A DNA stretch of 64,000 nt, from positions 3,350,001 to 3,414,000 of the forward strand of contig NZ_CP082944.1 in the NCBI RefSeq assembly GCF_019933155.2, given 5' to 3'. This DNA is from Metabacillus dongyingensis (GTDB lineage Bacteria > Bacillota > Bacilli > Bacillales > Bacillaceae). Below the pieces are notes generated by a model. It saw only the letters and a list, made by a program, of their open reading frames with translations. It searched no databases and had not been told where the DNA came from. The position numbers and the translations under genes were made by a program. Shown in pieces: positions 44,879 to 55,466 of the stretch (the stretch's first letter is position 1; the number at the start of each line of letters is the position of its first letter).

Positions 44879-46684
44879 TCACGTTCTATCAGAAAGATCG
44901 CTTTTTCGAGGCAAATAGAAGCTGAATGCTGTACCTTCATTTACCTTGCTGTGTACATTGATCGTGCCGGAATGGGCATCTACGATGTTTTTTGCAATCG
45001 CGAGGCCAAGTCCCGTGCCCGAACGGCCTCTCGTTCTTGCTTTATCTGCTTTATAAAACCGTTCAAAGACAAAAGGCAGATCTTCTTCTACAATACCTGT
45101 ACCTGTGTCTTTTACATCTATTTTCATGCCGCCTGCAACGGTTTGAACATGAATTTCAACAGATCCCCCTTCAAGCGTATGCCTGATCGCATTATCAATA
45201 AGATTCGTCAAAACCTGCTCAATTTTATCGGGATCTAAAACAAACTCAGGGTCATCTATCGAAAATGAAGAGGTTAACGTAATTTTTTTGTCCCTTGCAA
45301 GTCCCTGGAATTTTCGGTTGATTTTTTCAATAAACTCATGAATCGAGATTCGTTCTAAATTCAGAGAAATGTGACCGGCTTCCATTCTTGCCAGGTCCAG
45401 TAAATCGTTAACAAGTCTTCCCATGCGCAGCGATTCATCGTAGATTACCTGTGCAATCTCCTTTTTCTCTTCTTCAGAGCTTGCAATGTCATCGACGATC
45501 GCTTCACTGTATCCCTGCAGCATGGCAATCGGCGTTCTCAGCTCATGACTTACATTGGCAATAAAATCCTTCCGCAGCTTATCCAGCCTTCTCTCTTCTG
45601 TCATATCTCTGAGAACAGCAACTGCACCCCGAACATATGACTGGTTATAGAGAGGGCTCATAACCATCACCCAGCTTCTGCCCTGCAGATTGACCTCGAC
45701 TATGTGTTCTCTCTCTGTGCTGACAACTCTTTGAAATAATTCTTTTGCTACTGGAGGGATTTCCTCTCCCTCATTAATTTGCATTTTTTGTTCGTAGTAC
45801 CAGGACTGAAGAAACCGTTCAGCAGGGGGATTGGTGACGAGAATCGTCCCGTCAATATTCAGCGTAATGACTCCATCTGCCATACTGCTTAAAATACTGG
45901 TTAAATGTTCTTTTTCCTGGTTGAGTGCATTGATATTGAATTTCAGCTGCCTGCCCATTTGATTAAACGCGACGGCAAGCTCGCCAATTTCGTCATGACT
46001 TAAAATCGGCACCTTCGTATCAAATTTTCCTCGTGTAAGCTCCTGCGTTACTTCCCGCATTTTTCTGAGCGGATAAGTGATTCTTGTTGATAGAAAGAAT
46101 GCGAATATCGTTGTTAATACAATGGCAATACCTGCCGCAAGCAGAATATATTTTGTCGTATGCTTTGTTGTTTCATGAACAGCAAGCAGCGACTGCGACA
46201 TAAACACTGCCCCGTTTTCTCCATTTTTCAGCTCATAGGGTACGCCGACGACCAGCACTTCCTCGTTATTATCCGAACTGATCTGCTGCTCAATGGAGAG
46301 TTGGGTGAGCTTGCTGACATTTTTTTGATCTGCAAATACTTTAGACAGCTCGCTGTCATTCTGAATATCCTCCATTTCAAAAACAGGGGTACTGTCAAAT
46401 TTCTTTGGTGAAAACCAGTATTTGTTCTGATCTTCCACGATGATGATGCTTGTAAGCTCATCGGCCAGTTCCCATGAGATTGACCTCGCCAGTTCTTGAT
46501 CTTCATGTTTTTCAAGAATAACAGAGATTTTGTTGGCTAATTGTGTAAGCTCCCGTTTGGCCTCGTCCACATGATAATTTTCAATGAATTCCAGAAGTAG
46601 CACAGTCAGAATTAATAAAACAAATGAAACGAGCAATAAAATGGTAAACCACAGTTTACCGACAACGCTTTTCCAAAACATCAT
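44879..46684 (-). CDS. resE: Sensor histidine kinase ResE
   Basis: Membrane kinase of the ResDE system for aerobic-anaerobic respiration. The 601 aa run: TM1 (10-32), extracytoplasmic domain (33-178), TM2 (179-199), HAMP (200-255), PAS (about 260-365), HisKA with [12 protein letters not shown] (His380), and HATPase with DNAIRHT, DTGTGI and [13 protein letters not shown]. Its start overlaps the resD stop by 4 nt. No terminator is visible after it before the cobalamin riboswitch. Confidence 0.96.
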   Translation of the reverse strand: MMFWKSVVGKLWFTILLLVSFVLLILTVLLLEFIENYHVDEAKRELTQLANKISVILEKHEDQELARSISWELADELTSIIIVEDQNKYWFSPKKFDSTPVFEMEDIQNDSELSKVFADQKNVSKLTQLSIEQQISSDNNEEVLVVGVPYELKNGENGAVFMSQSLLAVHETTKHTTKYILLAAGIAIVLTTIFAFFLSTRITYPLRKMREVTQELTRGKFDTKVPILSHDEIGELAVAFNQMGRQLKFNINALNQEKEHLTSILSSMADGVITLNIDGTILVTNPPAERFLQSWYYEQKMQINEGEEIPPVAKELFQRVVSTEREHIVEVNLQGRSWVMVMSPLYNQSYVRGAVAVLRDMTEERRLDKLRKDFIANVSHELRTPIAMLQGYSEAIVDDIASSEEEKKEIAQVIYDESLRMGRLVNDLLDLARMEAGHISLNLERISIHEFIEKINRKFQGLARDKKITLTSSFSIDDPEFVLDPDKIEQVLTNLIDNAIRHTLEGGSVEIHVQTVAGGMKIDVKDTGTGIVEEDLPFVFERFYKADKARTRGRSGTGLGLAIAKNIVDAHSGTINVHSKVNEGTAFSFYLPRKSDLSDRT

Positions 46685-47403
46685 TCACTGCCTACCTCAA
46701 ATTTGTATCCAACTCCCCATACAGTCACAATCATGGCAGCTGCATCCGGTGATACCTTGCTCAGTTTTTCTCTCAGGCGTTTTACATGTGTATCAACTGT
46801 ACGCAGATCACCAAAGAACTCGTATTGCCATACTTCTTTTAATAATTTCTCGCGGTCGTATACTTTGTCCGGTGTTTTTGCGAGGAAATAAAGCAGCTCA
46901 TATTCTTTAGGAGTTAAACTGACCTCTTTGCCGTCTGCAAGCACCCGGTGTGCATCGTGATCAATAGAAAGATGCGGGAACACGATAACATTTTTAGCTT
47001 TCGTTTCTGTTTTCAGGAATGATGTTGTCGAAGAGCGTCTAAGAAGTGCTTTCACTCGCAGAACGACTTCTCTTGGACTGAAAGGCTTTACGATGTAATC
47101 ATCTGTTCCGACTTCAAAGCCCTGAACCCTGTTTACCTCTTCACCTTTTGCCGTAAGCATAATGATCGGAGTGGCTTTTTTCAGGCGCAGCTGTCTGCAA
47201 ACTTCAATCCCATCGAGTCCGGGCATCATTAAATCAAGCAGGATTAAGTCATATTCTGCAGACAATGCCATTTCAAGAGCATCACTGCCGTTGTCAGCTT
47301 CTTCAATTTGATAGTTTTCTCTTTCTAAATACATTTTCAAAAGTCTTCTGATTCTGTCTTCATCGTCAACGACCAGGATTTTATAGTTCATGTTGTTTTC
47401 CAT
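46681..47403 (-). CDS. resD: Response regulator ResD
   Basis: OmpR-family activator of genes for cytochromes and anaerobic respiration. The 240-aa protein has a receiver domain with DDED (13-16), phosphoacceptor Asp57 in LLDLMMPG, and Lys in MLTAKGEE, then a winged-helix DNA-binding domain (about 140-236) with [13 protein letters not shown] and [11 protein letters not shown]. It is separated from resC by about 220 nt containing a terminator and a repeat copy, so resDE can be transcribed independently. Confidence 0.97.
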   Translation of the reverse strand: MENNMNYKILVVDDEDRIRRLLKMYLERENYQIEEADNGSDALEMALSAEYDLILLDLMMPGLDGIEVCRQLRLKKATPIIMLTAKGEEVNRVQGFEVGTDDYIVKPFSPREVVLRVKALLRRSSTTSFLKTETKAKNVIVFPHLSIDHDAHRVLADGKEVSLTPKEYELLYFLAKTPDKVYDREKLLKEVWQYEFFGDLRTVDTHVKRLREKLSKVSPDAAAMIVTVWGVGYKFEVGSE

Positions 47404-47451
47404 CTTGCTTCTCCTCCTTCAAGTACCCAATACGATTATCTTACCAAAAAA

Positions 47452-47474
47452 CCTTCACTTTATATGAGTGAAGG
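47452..47474 (-). terminator. Terminator between resC and resD
   Basis: CCTTCACT/AGTGAAGG perfect 8-bp stem, 7-nt loop, then TTTTTTGG on the minus strand, ending the resABC transcript upstream of resD. Confidence 0.88.
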
Positions 47475-47489
47475 CTCTCTTGATAAAAA

Positions 47490-47575
47490 AAGTACAAGCA
47501 ACCGTTTAGCTTCTGCAGGAAAATCCGGGTTTGACTTTTCCTGCAGATTTGTGCTGGGGCGATGGACCTGCATAC
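47490..47575. repeat. Dispersed palindromic repeat, copy D
   Basis: Left end AAGTACAAGCAACCGTTTAGC, aligned with AAGTTCAAGCGCCCGTTTAG of copy C in part, then CTGCAGGAAAATCC-GGGTTT-GACTTTTCCTGCAG in pieces: an almost perfect 14-bp hairpin with the same central core as copies A and C. Confidence 0.72.
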
Positions 47576-47627
47576 CAATGCGAAAAACTTTATACTTTCT
47601 TTTCTCTTAAAGAAAAACTCTTATTAA

Positions 47628-48803
47628 CTATGCGTAAGAATGCAGACCGGCAATCACCAGATTGACAAAAATTAAATTAAACATGATGATGGCAAAGCCA
47701 ATAACTGCAAGCCATGCTGATTTTTCTCCCTGCCATCCTTTTGAAAGACGCAAATGCAGGTAGGCTGCATAGAAAAGCCAGGTAATTAATGCCCATACTT
47801 CTTTAGGGTCCCAGCCCCAAAAGCGTGTCCAGGCGATTTGAGCCCATATCATTGCAAAAATGAGCGCTCCCAGAGTGAATACCGGAAATCCAATTGTAAC
47901 AGATCGATATCCGATTTCATCTACTAAATCGAGGTTGACGTTTTTGGTGAGTGGCTGCAGGAAAGCTGAGATTCGCTTTCTCAAGATTAACCGGATCGCT
48001 CCGTATAATAATAATCCGGTGCCAATTGACCAAATGACAGTATTCAGCTTTCTCGCAGAAATAAGAGCGGGAACTTCAACAAGAGCTTCCATTTTGCCTT
48101 CTGTTAAAAGTTCGCCTTTATGAGGGCCTACCAGAGCAGGCATATTATAGATCATTTCTGCATTTTGCTCATTTTTATCTGTCCACTTATAAACGGCTTC
48201 ATAATCCATCATTCTGAAGGTGCTTGTCATTGCAATAAATGCAATCGTAGCTACAAGTGTAAACATGACAACCTCAAGCCAGAATGTTTTCTTGGAATTT
48301 TTCGTTTGATCCACTGTCCGGATCAAATAAATCACACCTGCTATAAAGCTGATGGCAAGAATCGCCTGACCAAGAGCCGCTGTTGTCACGTGAATGTGCA
48401 GCCAGCTGCTTTGAAGCGCTGGGATAAGCGGTGAGATATCTGTCGGAAACATGCTCGCATAAGCGATAAGCAGCAATGCGACCGGCAGAGTAAATAGCCC
48501 TAAAACAGACACTTTATAAATAAAGTAGAGTACTATAAATGCCAGAACAAGCATCATGCCAAAGAATGTTGTAAATTCAAAAAGATTGCTGACCGGTGCA
48601 TGACCGGATGCGATCCATCTCGTAATGAAATAGCCAACTTGTGCTGCAAAAGCAAGAATTGTGATTGCAATACCCGCAGTCGCCCATTTACTTGGCTTTT
48701 TGTATTCTTTCCTCTTATCACGGATGGCTCCGCCAAAAAGAAATGTCGCAGCCAGATATAAAATGAATGCTGCAAATAGCAAATTACTGCTTAAAGCCGC
48801 CAC
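47628..48803 (-). CDS. resC: Cytochrome c biogenesis protein ResC (CcsA)
   Basis: Heme-handling membrane subunit of the system II cytochrome c synthase. A GTG start giving [13 protein letters not shown] (391 aa, as in B. subtilis) is chosen, with AAAGGAGG 7 nt upstream; the longer frame adds 20 improbable residues. About eight membrane helices and the WWD-like heme motif [20 protein letters not shown], with flanking histidines, are seen near residue 320. It pairs with ResB, whose stop lies about 25 nt upstream. Confidence 0.96.
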   Translation of the reverse strand: MAALSSNLLFAAFILYLAATFLFGGAIRDKRKEYKKPSKWATAGIAITILAFAAQVGYFITRWIASGHAPVSNLFEFTTFFGMMLVLAFIVLYFIYKVSVLGLFTLPVALLLIAYASMFPTDISPLIPALQSSWLHIHVTTAALGQAILAISFIAGVIYLIRTVDQTKNSKKTFWLEVVMFTLVATIAFIAMTSTFRMMDYEAVYKWTDKNEQNAEMIYNMPALVGPHKGELLTEGKMEALVEVPALISARKLNTVIWSIGTGLLLYGAIRLILRKRISAFLQPLTKNVNLDLVDEIGYRSVTIGFPVFTLGALIFAMIWAQIAWTRFWGWDPKEVWALITWLFYAAYLHLRLSKGWQGEKSAWLAVIGFAIIMFNLIFVNLVIAGLHSYA

Positions 48804-48828
48804 TCCTTTTCCTCCTTTATGACTTGTC

Positions 48829-50466
48829 TTATTTCTCGTCTGACTGATCCTTCGGCTTTTCAATCAATGTGCCTTCCAGCACTGAATCAATCTCATTTTT
48901 AATGCCGTACCAATTCTTATTTGTATGCCCGGCAAGAAGAATTCCTTCTCCGCTTCGTCTCAGCCAGATGCGCCGATGATTCCAATACATACCCTGGGTA
49001 ACGCCAATCATGAAAATGGCTCCGCCAAGTCCAAGGAACCAAAGAGTATTGTCTTTGCGAACAGTAAGAGCTGAGAGATTCTTTGTTTCCACGCCTTCAA
49101 ACTTCATTTTCAGCTGGTTGTCTTCATTTGGTTCGATTGTCTGCTGAATAGCAACGAAGCTTGTTTCGCCCTTAGGTTTATCAGGAGAAATCATTTTAAA
49201 TACAAAAGCAGGATTATCTGGTATTCTCGTTCTCGTTGCAGGCTCTCCCTCACTGTTAAAATAAAAATCAGGAAGGTAGCTTGCCACTTCTACTTTATAG
49301 CCATTGCCCAAATCAAATTCTTTTTGAGGATCCAGCAGATCAATTGTCAGCTGTCCAAAGTTTTCCTCCGTCTCTTTGTCTACTAAACTAAAGGTCATTT
49401 TATTCAATTCATTTAATTTATAATCCACTTGATACAAAGCGTATGAATCATGCTTAAGCGGCTGATTTACTTTAATTTGCTCATCTTTTATTTTTTTTAG
49501 CTCAGGCTCTTCCCCGATAACCGCTTTACCCTGTCTCTCGTACAAAGTAACGTTCGTCTGATAATTTTTTACGACGCTGCCGTCCCCAACTCTAGTAAGA
49601 GCATCCTGAAATACTTCATCTTCGCTGTCTTTTTTGTATGTTTCCATCACAAACTTGTCGCTTTGGAGAAAATATTTGCCTTCTGTCCCCGGAATGACAT
49701 TCGTTTCCCCTTCGCGAATCCAAATGACATCATCCACATACATTCCCGGTACAAACCTCAGCATAGCTCCAAACAAAAAGATGATCAGACCGATATGATT
49801 GACATAAGGCCCCCATCTTGAAAAACGATTTTTCTCAGCAAGGAGATTCCCGTTTTCCACTCGGACATGATAGCGTTTTCTCTTCAGTCTGTCTTTAATA
49901 ATTTCAAGCTGTTCCTCTGCCTTGCTGACTGAAGAGGTTTCGCTGAATAATCGCTGTCTTCTCATAAAGCTTTCATGGCGTGTGACACCTTGTTTTTTCA
50001 GCGCGCGGTAGAGCGGTACAAAGCGGTCTAAGCTTGCAATGACCAATGAAGCGGCAAGCGCTCCAATTAAAACCATGTACCACCAGGAGCTGAATAACTC
50101 ATGAAACCCCATTTGGTAATAAAGCTGACCGATTACCCCGTACTCCTCGCGGTAAAATTCCTCTGGAGTTACATTTGGAGGAATGTACATGACCTGCGGC
50201 AGGATTGTGCCGATTGCTGAAGCAATTAAGATCAGTACGATAATCCAGATGCCGACCTTTACAGATGAAAAGAAGTTCCAGATCTTATCCACTGGCGTTT
50301 TCTTATAAGTCTGTGAGCGTCTTGCACTGCCATCATATTTCATATCCAATAGCTTTTCAGAAACAGCTTGATTGCTGTCCTTTTCCTGAACAGGACGACC
50401 GCAGGATTCACAAAGAATCGTTCCGTGCGGATTACTGTGTCCGCACTTGCATTTCACTTCATTCAT
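48829..50466 (-). CDS. resB: Cytochrome c biogenesis protein ResB (Ccs1)
   Basis: Membrane partner of ResC; binds apocytochrome on the outer face during heme attachment. About 545 aa from [10 protein letters not shown], with GGGGAG 8 nt upstream. The N-terminus has a zinc-ribbon-like [18 protein letters not shown] segment typical of Bacillus ResB, then membrane helices near residues 68-90, 125-150 and 218-240. A large extracytoplasmic domain and a last helix ([21 protein letters not shown]) follow. It follows resA by 16 nt. Confidence 0.95.
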   Translation of the reverse strand: MNEVKCKCGHSNPHGTILCESCGRPVQEKDSNQAVSEKLLDMKYDGSARRSQTYKKTPVDKIWNFFSSVKVGIWIIVLILIASAIGTILPQVMYIPPNVTPEEFYREEYGVIGQLYYQMGFHELFSSWWYMVLIGALAASLVIASLDRFVPLYRALKKQGVTRHESFMRRQRLFSETSSVSKAEEQLEIIKDRLKRKRYHVRVENGNLLAEKNRFSRWGPYVNHIGLIIFLFGAMLRFVPGMYVDDVIWIREGETNVIPGTEGKYFLQSDKFVMETYKKDSEDEVFQDALTRVGDGSVVKNYQTNVTLYERQGKAVIGEEPELKKIKDEQIKVNQPLKHDSYALYQVDYKLNELNKMTFSLVDKETEENFGQLTIDLLDPQKEFDLGNGYKVEVASYLPDFYFNSEGEPATRTRIPDNPAFVFKMISPDKPKGETSFVAIQQTIEPNEDNQLKMKFEGVETKNLSALTVRKDNTLWFLGLGGAIFMIGVTQGMYWNHRRIWLRRSGEGILLAGHTNKNWYGIKNEIDSVLEGTLIEKPKDQSDEK

Positions 50467-50482
50467 GATGAAAACTCCCCGT

Positions 50483-51004
50483 TTACGGCTTGATTGATTC
50501 CATATAATCCCTGACCATCCGCTCATTCATCTGGCCAGTGATAATTTCTGCTACTTTTCCATCTTTATCTATCAGAAATGTAGTCGGAAGCGGGACAACA
50601 CCGTATGCTTCTAAAACTTGCCGGTCCTTATCCAGGACGACAGGAAAAGATAAATCATATGTATCCGTAAAGTTCTGTACGGCAATCTTTGATTCTGCGA
50701 TGTTGACGGCAAGCACCTCTACACCTTGTTCTTTATAATAATCATACTGATTTTGCATATAGGGCATTTCGCGTTTGCACGGTTCGCACCATGTTCCCCA
50801 GAAATTCAGGAAAACGCCCTTCCCCTTATAATCAGAAAGCTGATGCTTGTCCCCGTTTATGTCTGTTAAGACAAAATCAGGGGCATCACTTCCAACCTTT
50901 ACTTTTTCCTTGCTTGAGAAAAAGTTTGTATATAACGTATATCCAAGTGCCGCAACCAGCACAAAAAGGATGATCGATCTCATGAGCAACCGTCTTTTTT
51001 TCAT
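50483..51004 (-). CDS. resA: Thiol-disulfide oxidoreductase ResA
   Basis: Membrane-anchored thioredoxin-like protein that reduces apocytochrome c cysteines before heme ligation. The 173 aa comprise a single helix (about residues 9-25) and a thioredoxin domain with WCEPC (Cys73, Cys76; the Glu between them is characteristic of ResA) and the cis-proline loop VVPLPTTF. The start giving [10 protein letters not shown] has GGGAGAG 6 nt upstream. First gene of resABC, after an about 100-nt gap from rluB. Confidence 0.96.
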   Translation of the reverse strand: MKKRRLLMRSIILFVLVAALGYTLYTNFFSSKEKVKVGSDAPDFVLTDINGDKHQLSDYKGKGVFLNFWGTWCEPCKREMPYMQNQYDYYKEQGVEVLAVNIAESKIAVQNFTDTYDLSFPVVLDKDRQVLEAYGVVPLPTTFLIDKDGKVAEIITGQMNERMVRDYMESIKP

Positions 51005-51104
51005 AAAAAACTCTCCCATATCCTCATACATTTCAACTCATTATATCACTGTTTATTTCAAACGTTTTCTTAATAATTTGAAGTTTATGTGAAAATTAAA
51101 GGGC

Positions 51105-51830
51105 TTACTTTCCAAACTTGGCAAGTGATCTAAGCTGTTTGACCTCATGCGGAGATAATTCGCGCGCATCTCCTGTTTTCAATCCTTTTAAGTCAAGGAA
51201 CGCATAAGTTTCGCGTTTTAGTTTCAAGACAGGATGTCCAATTGCTTCAAACATGCGGCGGACTTGACGGTTTCTGCCTTCATGAATCGTCAGTTCAATG
51301 ATGCTCGTTTGCTTCTTTTTATCCAATGAAACAAATTTGACTTTTGCCGGGGCTGTTTTGCCATCTTCAAGCATAATGCCCTTTTCGAGCGCCTTCAGGT
51401 TTTCACGGAGCGGAATCCCTTTTACTTTAGCTACATACGTTTTCTCTACTTCACTGCTTGGATGCATGAGCAGATTGGCAAATTCACCGTCGTTCGTCAT
51501 GATTAATATTCCGGAGGTATCATAATCAAGCCGTCCTACAGGATAAATACGTTCTTTGATCATCGGAAAAAAGTCCGTAACTGTTTTTCTTCCTTTATCA
51601 TCAATGGCTGCTGAAATGACGCCGCGCGGTTTATAAAGAATAAAATAGACTGGTTCTTCCTTTTCAACAGGGACACCTGCTACTTCAACACGGTCATTTC
51701 CGGAAACTTTCACTCCAAGCTCTCTTACGACTTTCCCGTTAACTGTCACTTTTCCTTCTAATATAAGCTCTTCTGCTTTTCTTCTTGATGCAAGACCTGC
51801 ATGAGCTATCACTTTTTGTAAACGTTCCAT
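51105..51830 (-). CDS. rluB: 23S rRNA pseudouridine(2605) synthase RluB
   Basis: Isomerises a uridine in the 23S rRNA peptidyl-transferase region. The 241-aa protein has an N-terminal S4 RNA-binding domain (about residues 1-48, LQKVIAHAGLASRRKAEELI) and the catalytic domain with VGRLDYDTSGILIMTNDGE, holding the catalytic aspartate. It has HEGRNRQVRRMFEAIGHPVLKLKR near the C-terminus in parts. ATG chosen with GAGGTG 6 nt upstream over a GTG three codons earlier. Confidence 0.96.
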   Translation of the reverse strand: MERLQKVIAHAGLASRRKAEELILEGKVTVNGKVVRELGVKVSGNDRVEVAGVPVEKEEPVYFILYKPRGVISAAIDDKGRKTVTDFFPMIKERIYPVGRLDYDTSGILIMTNDGEFANLLMHPSSEVEKTYVAKVKGIPLRENLKALEKGIMLEDGKTAPAKVKFVSLDKKKQTSIIELTIHEGRNRQVRRMFEAIGHPVLKLKRETYAFLDLKGLKTGDARELSPHEVKQLRSLAKFGK

Positions 51831-51974
51831 TTCTTTCACCTCGTTAACATCTTACTTCTTATCATTTTTTTATACAAGTTCTCATCAAATGAACCCTTTT
51901 AAAAAATGCATGAAGCCTTATTATCTCACAAAAACGGTAACAGTGAGACAAAAATATTTCAGCAAATAAAAAGA

Positions 51975-51996
51975 GGCTCCGCATTAACCGGAAGCC
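51975..51996 (-). terminator. Terminator after spmB
   Basis: GGCTCCG/CGGAAGCC stem (wobble included) with a 7-nt loop, then TCTTTTTATTT on the minus strand. It ends the dacB-spmA-spmB transcript, 12 nt past the spmB stop. Confidence 0.82.
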
Positions 51997-52008
51997 CCTT
52001 CAAATCTA

Positions 52009-52536
52009 TTAAAAAATCATCATGACAATAATGATCGATGCAATGATTCCCAAAAGATCAGCTAGTAAACCTACTTTAAGTGCATCTCCCATCTTTTTAA
52101 CCCCTACAGCTCCAAAATAAACGGTCAAAATATACAAGGTTGTATCTGTGCTTCCCTGCATGACTGCTGCAAGCCTCCCAATAAAAGAGTCAGGTCCGTA
52201 GGCTGCAATTAAATCTGTTGTCATGCCAAGTGCTGCTGTTCCAGAAATGGGCCTTATAAATGCGAGAGGAACAATCTCGCTTGGAACGCCGATTGTATCC
52301 AATGCCGGTTTCATCATGCCTACAAAAAATTCAAGGGCACCTGAAGCTCTGAAAATCGTAATCGCTACGAGCATGCCAACTAAATAAGGAATAATTGAAA
52401 AGGCAATATCAATTCCTTCTTTGCCGCCCTCTACAAATGTTTCATATGTCGGCACTTTTTTGAATGTCCCATATAATAGAATAAACCCGATGATCAGCGG
52501 GATCATCCATAAAGAGATTAGACTGATCATTCCCAT
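52009..52536 (-). CDS. spmB: Spore maturation protein SpmB
   Basis: Polytopic membrane protein (about 175 aa, four to five helices) that with SpmA is needed for full dehydration of the spore core. The start giving MGMISLISLW has AAGGAGAG 8 nt upstream. Nucleoside-recognition (Gate) domain features include SIIPYLVGMLVAITIFRASGA and FIRPISGTAALGM. It begins 1 nt after spmA ends, so the two are coupled. Substrate is unknown. Confidence 0.94.
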   Translation of the reverse strand: MGMISLISLWMIPLIIGFILLYGTFKKVPTYETFVEGGKEGIDIAFSIIPYLVGMLVAITIFRASGALEFFVGMMKPALDTIGVPSEIVPLAFIRPISGTAALGMTTDLIAAYGPDSFIGRLAAVMQGSTDTTLYILTVYFGAVGVKKMGDALKVGLLADLLGIIASIIIVMMIF

Positions 52537-52537
52537 C

Positions 52538-53131
52538 CTATTTTCTCTCCTTCCGCATTCTTCTATGATAGAAATAGCGGTCAATCAGAATGGCGCCTAT
52601 GCCTGAAATGATCGTTGCAAGCAAAGTCGGGCCAACAATATCAGTTGGAGATTTTGAGCCGTATGTCATTCTTACAGCTATCACCGTCGTTGGAATTAAG
52701 GTAATACTTGACGTATTGATAGCTAGAAATGTGATCATGGATCTGCTTGCAGCAGGTTTGTCTCCATTTAATTTTTTCATCTGCTCCATCGCTTTAATAC
52801 CAAGCGGAGTTGCTGCATTCCCCAGTCCAAAAAGATTAGCAATCATATTAGACAGAATGTAGCCCATTGCAGGATGATCTGCAGGAATCTCAGGAAAAAG
52901 CCTTTTTACAAATGGTTTAAACAGCTGGCTAAGTTTTTCAAGCAAACCCGCCTTTTCAGCAACCTTCATGAGTCCCAGCCAGAATACAAGGACGCTGATC
53001 AGTCCGATGCTGATGGTTACAGCATCTTTCGCGCCTTTGAAAACCGCAGCATTCACTTGTTCCATCGTTCCATTAATCATGGCGAAGACAATGCCAATGA
53101 CAGTCAGCCCAACCCAAATTATATTAATCAT
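52538..53131 (-). CDS. spmA: Spore maturation protein SpmA
   Basis: 197-aa membrane protein with a Gate-type core (GLISVLVFWLGLMKVAEKAGL, NLFGLGNAATPLGIKAMEQM, LAINTSSITLIPTTVIA). Partner of SpmB in spore core dehydration. The start giving MINIIWVGL is chosen, overlapping the dacB 3' end by 8 nt; the longer frame would lie deeper inside dacB. The dacB-spmA-spmB order is that of B. subtilis, where it is a sigma-E operon. Confidence 0.94.
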   Translation of the reverse strand: MINIIWVGLTVIGIVFAMINGTMEQVNAAVFKGAKDAVTISIGLISVLVFWLGLMKVAEKAGLLEKLSQLFKPFVKRLFPEIPADHPAMGYILSNMIANLFGLGNAATPLGIKAMEQMKKLNGDKPAASRSMITFLAINTSSITLIPTTVIAVRMTYGSKSPTDIVGPTLLATIISGIGAILIDRYFYHRRMRKERK

Positions 53132-54281
53132 AATCGCTGAAGCCTGCCCCAATGAAAAATAGCTTGCGGAGTTTCTCAAAAAGCGTCGCATCTGGTTTAT
53201 TTGTTAAACCATTGTCATAATAAACAGGAACCTCATCCACTCTTTCGTCTTCAACAATAATCGTGATTTTACCGACAACGTTCGGCACATCCTCCGGGTC
53301 ATCCCAGTTTTTTTCCGGTTTGAGCAAAGAAACATTGATCCTGAGTTTATCTTCCTCTTCTTCAGTAAGCGGATAGAACACATCTCTTTTTATAAAAAGC
53401 TTATTTTTATAGATTTTATCTTTAACCTTTATATTTTTTAACGTACCAGAATCTTTTATCTTAAACAGATTATATTTGCTGAACGCCATATTAAACATTC
53501 CTATATGATCATTCCAGTCATCTGAAGCATCAATGGTAACGGCTACTAAATTCATGCCATCTTTTTGAGCAGTCGAAACGAGGGTGCGTTTTGCCCTTTT
53601 TGTATATCCTGTTTTCCCTCCGGTGCTGTACTCATATAAACTTGTCAGCAGCTTATTCTTATTTCTCCATACACGATCCCATTGTTCATTCGGATTTGGA
53701 GCCCGATGAACCTTAGTTTCGGAAATCTTCTGATAGATTGGATTTTCCATTGCGTACCTTGTAAGGATTGCCATGTCATAGGCAGAGGAATAGTGATTTT
53801 CGTGATCATCCAGACCATGCGGATTGGCAAACTCCGTATTCATCATGCCGATTTCAGCAGCTTTTTGATTCATTAAATGAACAAATCCTTCAACACTACC
53901 TCCCACATGCTCAGCAATGGCTACTGCCGCATCATTGCCTGAACGGAGCATAAGACCATATACAAGATCTTCAAGTTTAATTTTCTCGCCTTCTTGCAAG
54001 TAGACCGCAGAACCCTCTGTATGTATCGCACGATTGCTTACAGTTGCCTTCTCGTCCATCTTTCCGGATTCAATCGCAAGAATCGCTGTCATAATCTTTG
54101 TAATGCTGGCAATTCTTCGTTTGGTATGGGCGTCTTTCTCAAATAGGACTCTTCCGGATTCCTGTTCAATTAAAATCGCACTTCTTGCGCTCACGCCCAT
54201 TTCTGCAGAAGAATGGCGCGGTACTGATATCAGCAAGAAGAAGATAAGTACGATTGCTGTTATCTGTTTCCATTGCCGCAT
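53124..54281 (-). CDS. dacB: D-alanyl-D-alanine carboxypeptidase DacB (PBP5*)
   Basis: Sporulation-specific penicillin-binding protein that trims cortex peptide side chains and limits cross-linking. Signal peptide at residues 1-26 (ITAIVLIFFLLISVPRHSSA). Active-site motifs SITK (SxxK), SGND (SxN) and KTGYT (KTG) are all present. The C-terminal beta domain ends in the membrane-proximal region. The start giving MRQWKQIT is preferred; a GTG three codons upstream is nearly as likely. First gene of the dacB-spmA-spmB operon. Confidence 0.94.
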   Translation of the reverse strand: MRQWKQITAIVLIFFLLISVPRHSSAEMGVSARSAILIEQESGRVLFEKDAHTKRRIASITKIMTAILAIESGKMDEKATVSNRAIHTEGSAVYLQEGEKIKLEDLVYGLMLRSGNDAAVAIAEHVGGSVEGFVHLMNQKAAEIGMMNTEFANPHGLDDHENHYSSAYDMAILTRYAMENPIYQKISETKVHRAPNPNEQWDRVWRNKNKLLTSLYEYSTGGKTGYTKRAKRTLVSTAQKDGMNLVAVTIDASDDWNDHIGMFNMAFSKYNLFKIKDSGTLKNIKVKDKIYKNKLFIKRDVFYPLTEEEEDKLRINVSLLKPEKNWDDPEDVPNVVGKITIIVEDERVDEVPVYYDNGLTNKPDATLFEKLRKLFFIGAGFSDYD

Positions 54282-54401
54282 AACACCCACGTCCTTTTAT
54301 TGTTTTGTACAAGTTTATGCGGATGGACAAAGGTTATGAACGTTAAATTTGAAAAACAGCGTGCCAAATACTCCAAAGCAGCCTGAAATGACAATAAAAA
54401 A

Positions 54402-54430
54402 ACAGCTGTCCTGAAAGTACAGAACAGCTG
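54402..54430 (-). terminator. Terminator after ypuI
   Basis: CAGCTGT/ACAGCTG 7-bp stem with a 14-nt loop, followed by TTTTTTTATT on the minus strand, just beyond the ypuI stop. Confidence 0.8.
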
Positions 54431-54436
54431 CTTTTA

Positions 54437-54925
54437 TTATTTTGACTGTATCATTTTCGTACGATAATCTGTCTCGTAGTATTCAAGTTCCTCGCGGATT
54501 TCCTGAAAACCGCTTTCGAGAGAGGCAATCATGGCCTTAAGTGTATCCGGAGCAGGGTGGCGGTATTTAATTGCATTTTTGCCTGTATAGGCAGATCTGC
54601 TGTCTTCATACCATACATCATTTTTCGGATTATAAAATTCTTCAATGCACTGATGATAGATTTTATAGAGCGCTTTTTCCGCTGCCGGCTTTCTGAATGG
54701 CTCATTTTGAAGAACGATGCGGCATGCTTCAAGTCCCTCTTCACAATAAACAGACAGTCTTCTCAAGTTTCGGAAAAGGTCCTCATAGTACGTTTCATCC
54801 CCGGCTGTTTCATCCAAAAATGATGAAATTGTGGATTGATTTAAAAACGTATTCAGCTGCTTGACGACGTTTCCTAAAAATACTTCAACTTGTTCTGTTT
54901 GTGCTTTTACGATCATATTTCCCAT
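54437..54925 (-). CDS. ypuI: YpuI-like protein (DUF3907)
   Basis: 162-aa soluble helical protein, not an enzyme I recognise. The start giving MGNMIVKAQTEQ has AAAGGATG 7 nt upstream. Conserved-looking segments are FRNLRRLSVYCEEGLEAC and YHQCIEEFYNPKNDVWYEDSRSAYTG. It corresponds by position to B. subtilis ypuI between dacB and scpB. It follows an unrecognised gene after 27 nt, and the two probably form one transcript. Confidence 0.82.
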   Translation of the reverse strand: MGNMIVKAQTEQVEVFLGNVVKQLNTFLNQSTISSFLDETAGDETYYEDLFRNLRRLSVYCEEGLEACRIVLQNEPFRKPAAEKALYKIYHQCIEEFYNPKNDVWYEDSRSAYTGKNAIKYRHPAPDTLKAMIASLESGFQEIREELEYYETDYRTKMIQSK

Positions 54926-54952
54926 TAAAACACATCCTTTCAAATTCTTAAG

Positions 54953-55363
54953 CTATTCTTTATGTATGGGTGTTTTTAGCTTTTGAACAACTTCAGACAA
55001 CTTCAGTGTTTGATTCCGGTTGATATCCGGTATCCATTCAATTGCCGCACGAAGGTCAATTCCCTGCAGATACATAAGGAATTCTTCTTCTGTGTTTATA
55101 TAGAGCCTTTTGCGCTCTAGAAGTGCTTCGTTTTGAATGATGCATATCAGCGCCATTACGTCTTTGATGCACAGGCCGGTCCCTTCAAAGAGAAATGCAT
55201 TTCGCTCTCTGAATACGTCTTCGAAATACCGCACATACAACACATAAAACGTTTTTTCAGCCTTTTTTGACACAATTGTGACTTCAGAGCGGTTAAAAAA
55301 ATCTTCGGATGTATTCGGCATCTCTTTTTCTAATTCATACCCTCTGCAGTTTTTTATAATCAC
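54953..55363 (-). CDS. Unrecognised protein between scpB and ypuI
   Basis: 136-aa soluble protein; I do not recognise the family. A GTG start (MIIKNCRGYELEKE) has AGGGGTG 7 nt upstream. No signal peptide or membrane helix; mixed alpha/beta pattern with an aromatic strand pair (KTFYVLYVRYFEDVF) and LYINTEEEFLMYLQGIDLRAAIEWIPDI in parts. The B. subtilis interval has no gene here in my recollection, so it is either lineage-specific or a gene lost there. It is cut off from scpA-scpB by a terminator and probably shares a promoter with ypuI. Confidence 0.65.
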   Translation of the reverse strand: MIIKNCRGYELEKEMPNTSEDFFNRSEVTIVSKKAEKTFYVLYVRYFEDVFRERNAFLFEGTGLCIKDVMALICIIQNEALLERKRLYINTEEEFLMYLQGIDLRAAIEWIPDINRNQTLKLSEVVQKLKTPIHKE

Positions 55364-55399
55364 CTAATTGCACCCCTATGCGTTTTTCATTCAAAAAAA

Positions 55400-55423
55400 G
55401 GAACAAAGTTATTCCTTTGTCCC
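55400..55423 (-). terminator. Terminator after scpB
   Basis: GGGACAAAG paired with CTTTGTTCC (one wobble pair, 6-nt loop), then TTTTTTTG on the minus strand, about 45 nt past the scpB stop. Confidence 0.85.
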
Positions 55424-55466
55424 GTTCTCCTCTATTTTATCATAGGTGATGGTGCATTTGTGTAAA

